NCBI RefSeq assembly: GCF_000758705.1
Contig: NZ_CP009287.1
Span: 4,712,001-4,776,000, forward strand
Length of the DNA stretch: 64,000 nt
Source: Paenibacillus graminis
Lineage (GTDB): Bacteria > Bacillota > Bacilli > Paenibacillales > Paenibacillaceae
Direction of reading: 5' to 3'
Numbering within the stretch: position 1 is the first letter of the stretch; every line of letters begins with the position of its first letter. A program made the position numbers and the translations under genes. The notes under the pieces are model-generated. The model ran no database searches. It was not told where the DNA came from and saw nothing but the letters and a program-made list of their open reading frames with translations. This document shows positions 61,753-64,000 of this stretch, one piece after another.

Positions 61753-63279
61753 CTATTTTTCCTGCAGGTAGTAGTAGATCAGGCACAAATGGCAGACAAA
61801 CTGCTCGCGCGGATCATTCAGATCAAAGCCCGTAATGTCGCGGATACGCTCCAGTCTGTATTTGACCGAATTGCGGTGGATATAGAGGCTGTTTGCCGTC
61901 TCAATCAGGCTCCCCCGACATTCCAGGTAATGATAAAAGGTCAGCAGCATATTGCTGTCATGCTCCTGGTCATACTGCCGCAGCTTGCCCAGCTTGCGCT
62001 CGAACAAGGCGGCAAAGCCCTCCCCGCTCAGTCCCTCCAGCAGATGGTACACCTCGATCTCTTCATAACGGGTCACTCCGCCTGTCCCCTGACCCAGGCG
62101 TTTGGCGACGGACAGCGCTTTGCGGGCTTCATTGTAGCTGGTCTGAATATCCCAGAGGTATTCCGAAGTCCCTACTCCCGTCCGGAAGCCGCCCAGTCCT
62201 TCTGCTTTGTCCGACAGCCAGCCTTCCAGTGTTACCCCCCAGGACGTCGCCTTGTCACCGGCAATGCCGATTTTGCGGCCTTCCGGCGTCGGCAGAAACA
62301 GCACCGCCCGGTTCGAACGGAATTCCGCATGGGGGGTAACGCCGCGTTTGCGCGCTTCCTGCTCCAGCAGCCGGTTCACCGTCTCTTCATTCGGCGCAGT
62401 TTCCCCTTCAATCACAGCTACCTCCCATTTGTGCTCGGGGTTCATCCCCAGCTGGCGCGCCCGCCGCTCCACTTCATGCCGGGACGGCAAAGGGGGCGTC
62501 AGCAGCTCATCAATGAAGTTGCCGCGCAGCTTGAACTCCGTATCCTCGGCTACTTTTTTCCGCATCAGCTCCAGGGCGAACACCAGCCGGGCCTGCTCAA
62601 TCCCGACCTCCTCCATATCATCCAGCTGTTCTTTATCCACCAGCAGCCTCGCTACTGTCCGCCGGTCGACATGAATGTTCCAGCTCAGCGGCTGCACCGC
62701 CTGCGTCCAGTCGAACTGGGACGGCGAAGAAACGATGATGTTCCGCTCCGGATCAACCAGAGCGACGGGCGCTTTTAAGAAATCAGCCACATTGTCACTG
62801 ACGGCCTGTATCCCGCTGTTTTCGAGCACCATCGTGGTCAGGGTCCGGTAGACTTCCTCCGCACGGCGCAGAAGCATGGCTTGGCGGCCCAGCAGCAGCT
62901 CCATAACTGGCTGTGTGATATCCGTATAGGGAATTTCGGGCGGAATCTCCACAATCGGCAGTCCGCAGTCATTGCTCGCCTCAATCGCCCCCTGCGGAAT
63001 TTCCTTCAGGAACCGCGCCGGCTTAATTGCCAGCGCCGCTGCGCCTAATTGGTCCAAGGTGTAGATCAGCTCGGTCAGCAGTGAAGGATCATGGCGGATA
63101 GAATACGCTGTGGTCAGCAGCATCACGCCTTCGCTGATCCAGCCCTTCAGATCAGGAACCTCCATAACATCTACAAATCTCACCACCCGGTCCAGCCCCT
63201 GCACGCCGCTGATCACGGTCGCTTTGGACAGAATCGGAAGCTGCATCAGCTCTCTTAAGGTTATGCCCCGAGTATTCAT
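61753..63279 (-). CDS. PucR family transcriptional regulator
   Basis: A 508-residue cytoplasmic regulator. The N-terminal PucR domain (~5-125) has ITLRELMQLPILSKATVISG and GVMLLTTAYSIRHD, then KPARFLKEIP. A middle GGDEF-like/CdaR region (~260-400) follows. The C-terminal HTH_30 (~440-500) has LTFYHYLECRGSLIETANSL, YIHRNSVKYRLERI and a final ITGFDLNDPREQF. In B. subtilis PucR controls purine and allantoin catabolism; family members near dpp genes often control the transporter. It lies directly upstream of the dpp operon in the same direction, with its own terminator. Confidence 0.92.
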   Translation of the reverse strand: MNTRGITLRELMQLPILSKATVISGVQGLDRVVRFVDVMEVPDLKGWISEGVMLLTTAYSIRHDPSLLTELIYTLDQLGAAALAIKPARFLKEIPQGAIEASNDCGLPIVEIPPEIPYTDITQPVMELLLGRQAMLLRRAEEVYRTLTTMVLENSGIQAVSDNVADFLKAPVALVDPERNIIVSSPSQFDWTQAVQPLSWNIHVDRRTVARLLVDKEQLDDMEEVGIEQARLVFALELMRKKVAEDTEFKLRGNFIDELLTPPLPSRHEVERRARQLGMNPEHKWEVAVIEGETAPNEETVNRLLEQEARKRGVTPHAEFRSNRAVLFLPTPEGRKIGIAGDKATSWGVTLEGWLSDKAEGLGGFRTGVGTSEYLWDIQTSYNEARKALSVAKRLGQGTGGVTRYEEIEVYHLLEGLSGEGFAALFERKLGKLRQYDQEHDSNMLLTFYHYLECRGSLIETANSLYIHRNSVKYRLERIRDITGFDLNDPREQFVCHLCLIYYYLQEK

Positions 63280-63530
63280 TGATCCTCTCCCCCTTCTGCT
63301 GTCTTTAGCATTTCATGAATTTTCCTGAAGTATGCCAAACCTCAACTTCCGAATATTTTATCAGAATTTGTCGAATTACCACAACCAGAATCGGCTTTGC
63401 CCTTCCCCATCATTGTAGTTACATGGGAAAAGGAGAGATCCCGTGGAGGCCATTAGGAATTGGGACAACGGTACCCGTTTCAGCGAGAAATAGAAGGATA
63501 AAATGTAGAGTGTGAAGCATTTAGATTCTA
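63280..63530. other. gap between the racemase and pucR genes
   Basis: No gene or clear site is visible in these bases apart from the region where the pucR promoter should lie. Confidence 0.4.
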
Positions 63531-63532
63531 TC

Positions 63533-63574
63533 AAAAAAAAGCAGATACCCTCCTTAGACTAAGAAGGTATCTGC
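63533..63574 (-). terminator. terminator of the racemase-family gene
   Basis: GCAGATACC (63541-63549) pairs with GGTATCTGC (63566-63574), with an inner CTTA/TAAG stem. TTTTTTTTGATAG follows on the minus strand. Confidence 0.8.
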
Positions 63575-63609
63575 TTTTGCACATCATATCAAGACATTCC
63601 AGATTCCGG

Positions 63610-64000
63610 CTATTGCCGCCGGAGCAGCTCCGGCAGTATTGCCGCAGATGCAGCCATCGCGCCGAGCGACAGGATCGGGTCCAGCGCGCGGACACCGAGC
63701 TTCTCCTCCAGCTCTGCCGCCAGGCCGATGGTGGCGAAGCCGGTGCAGGCCAGGACAATGGCCTCCGCTCCGCGCTCCTTGAGCCGCGCTGCGGCAGTGA
63801 GTGCACCGGCCCGTCCGCCGGGCGTGTTCAGATCCAGCGTCGCCCGGACTCCGTCCGGACGGTCCATGCCCACGTAAGCCTCTCCGAGTATGCTACGGAT
63901 CAAGGGTGGAACCTCTGTGAGGATGGTCAGCACCCCCACCCGTGTGGAATACGCCATCGCTGCATGAGCAGCACAGGAGCCGGCACCCAGCACGGGCACC
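63610..64000 (-). CDS. Asp/Glu/hydantoin racemase family protein, C-terminal part
   Basis: The frame is open to the window edge, so only the last ~130 residues of a ~220-240-residue protein are present. VPVLGAGSCAAHAAMAYSTR and GVLTILTEVPPLI resemble the middle of the family. The second catalytic Cys is in AIVLACTGFATIGLAA, and ALDPILSLGAMAA is the conserved end. Members racemise amino acids or hydantoins through two Cys; the first is not clearly in this part. It is upstream of pucR in the same direction and may belong with the peptide-uptake locus. Confidence 0.75.
   Translation of the reverse strand, partial: VPVLGAGSCAAHAAMAYSTRVGVLTILTEVPPLIRSILGEAYVGMDRPDGVRATLDLNTPGGRAGALTAAARLKERGAEAIVLACTGFATIGLAAELEEKLGVRALDPILSLGAMAASAAILPELLRRQ

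Overview
The window looks like a piece of chromosome from an endospore-forming member of the Bacillota, most probably a Paenibacillus or close relative. The evidence is a complete spoIIA operon (spoIIAA, spoIIAB, sigF) with dacF, spoVAA, spoVAB and spoVAF homologues, a gerA-gerC-gerB germinant receptor operon, a large S-layer-homology protein, strong AAGGAGG-type ribosome binding sites with frequent GTG and TTG starts, and moderate GC content. Most genes lie on the minus strand. No rRNA or tRNA gene was seen.

Layout: 1-940 holds the start of a Cna-like surface adhesin that runs off the window. 1.2-8 kb holds a YwaF-like membrane protein and the spoVAA-spoVAB-spoVAF-lysA-ppiB block. 8-17 kb holds a decayed UbiB/ABC1 kinase, an EamA transporter behind an FMN riboswitch, a membrane-anchored PstS-like protein, a carboxylesterase, an AI-2E family protein, a GNAT enzyme and a [2Fe-2S] ferredoxin. 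17-25 kb holds the ger operon, a YumC-type ferredoxin reductase and two Fur-box-controlled FecCD permeases. 25-30 kb holds a TetR remnant, a sigma factor/DUF1835 fusion, a tandem MerR regulator and an RCC1-repeat protein.

30.5-48 kb is an AT-richer, visibly mosaic island around a 2315-residue secreted RHS/YD-repeat polymorphic toxin. It is co-transcribed with an SLH-domain protein, and a c-di-GMP-I riboswitch sits in front of the pair. The RHS tip looks like a PD-(D/E)XK nuclease and is followed by two tandem paralogous candidate immunity genes. Downstream lies a graveyard of alternative tips: an orphan tip with its own immunity gene but an in-frame amber codon, a more decayed tip with a zinc-ribbon candidate immunity gene, and a short core-end fragment beside an IS110 element. 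Three tip/immunity modules end in related CCACATG/CATGTGG terminators, which suggests cassette exchange. A small integrative element (serine recombinase, Rep of the phage gene II/X type, two XRE regulators) and the IS110 element sit in the same graveyard.

48-54 kb returns to the core chromosome with dacF-spoIIA-sigF, so spoIIA and spoVA are about 41 kb apart here although they are adjacent in Bacillus subtilis. A membrane acyltransferase and an array of seven 51-bp stem-loop repeats follow. 54-64 kb is a peptide-uptake locus (dppB-C-A, an M20 peptidase, dppD-F) next to a PucR regulator and a truncated Asp/Glu/hydantoin-racemase family gene.
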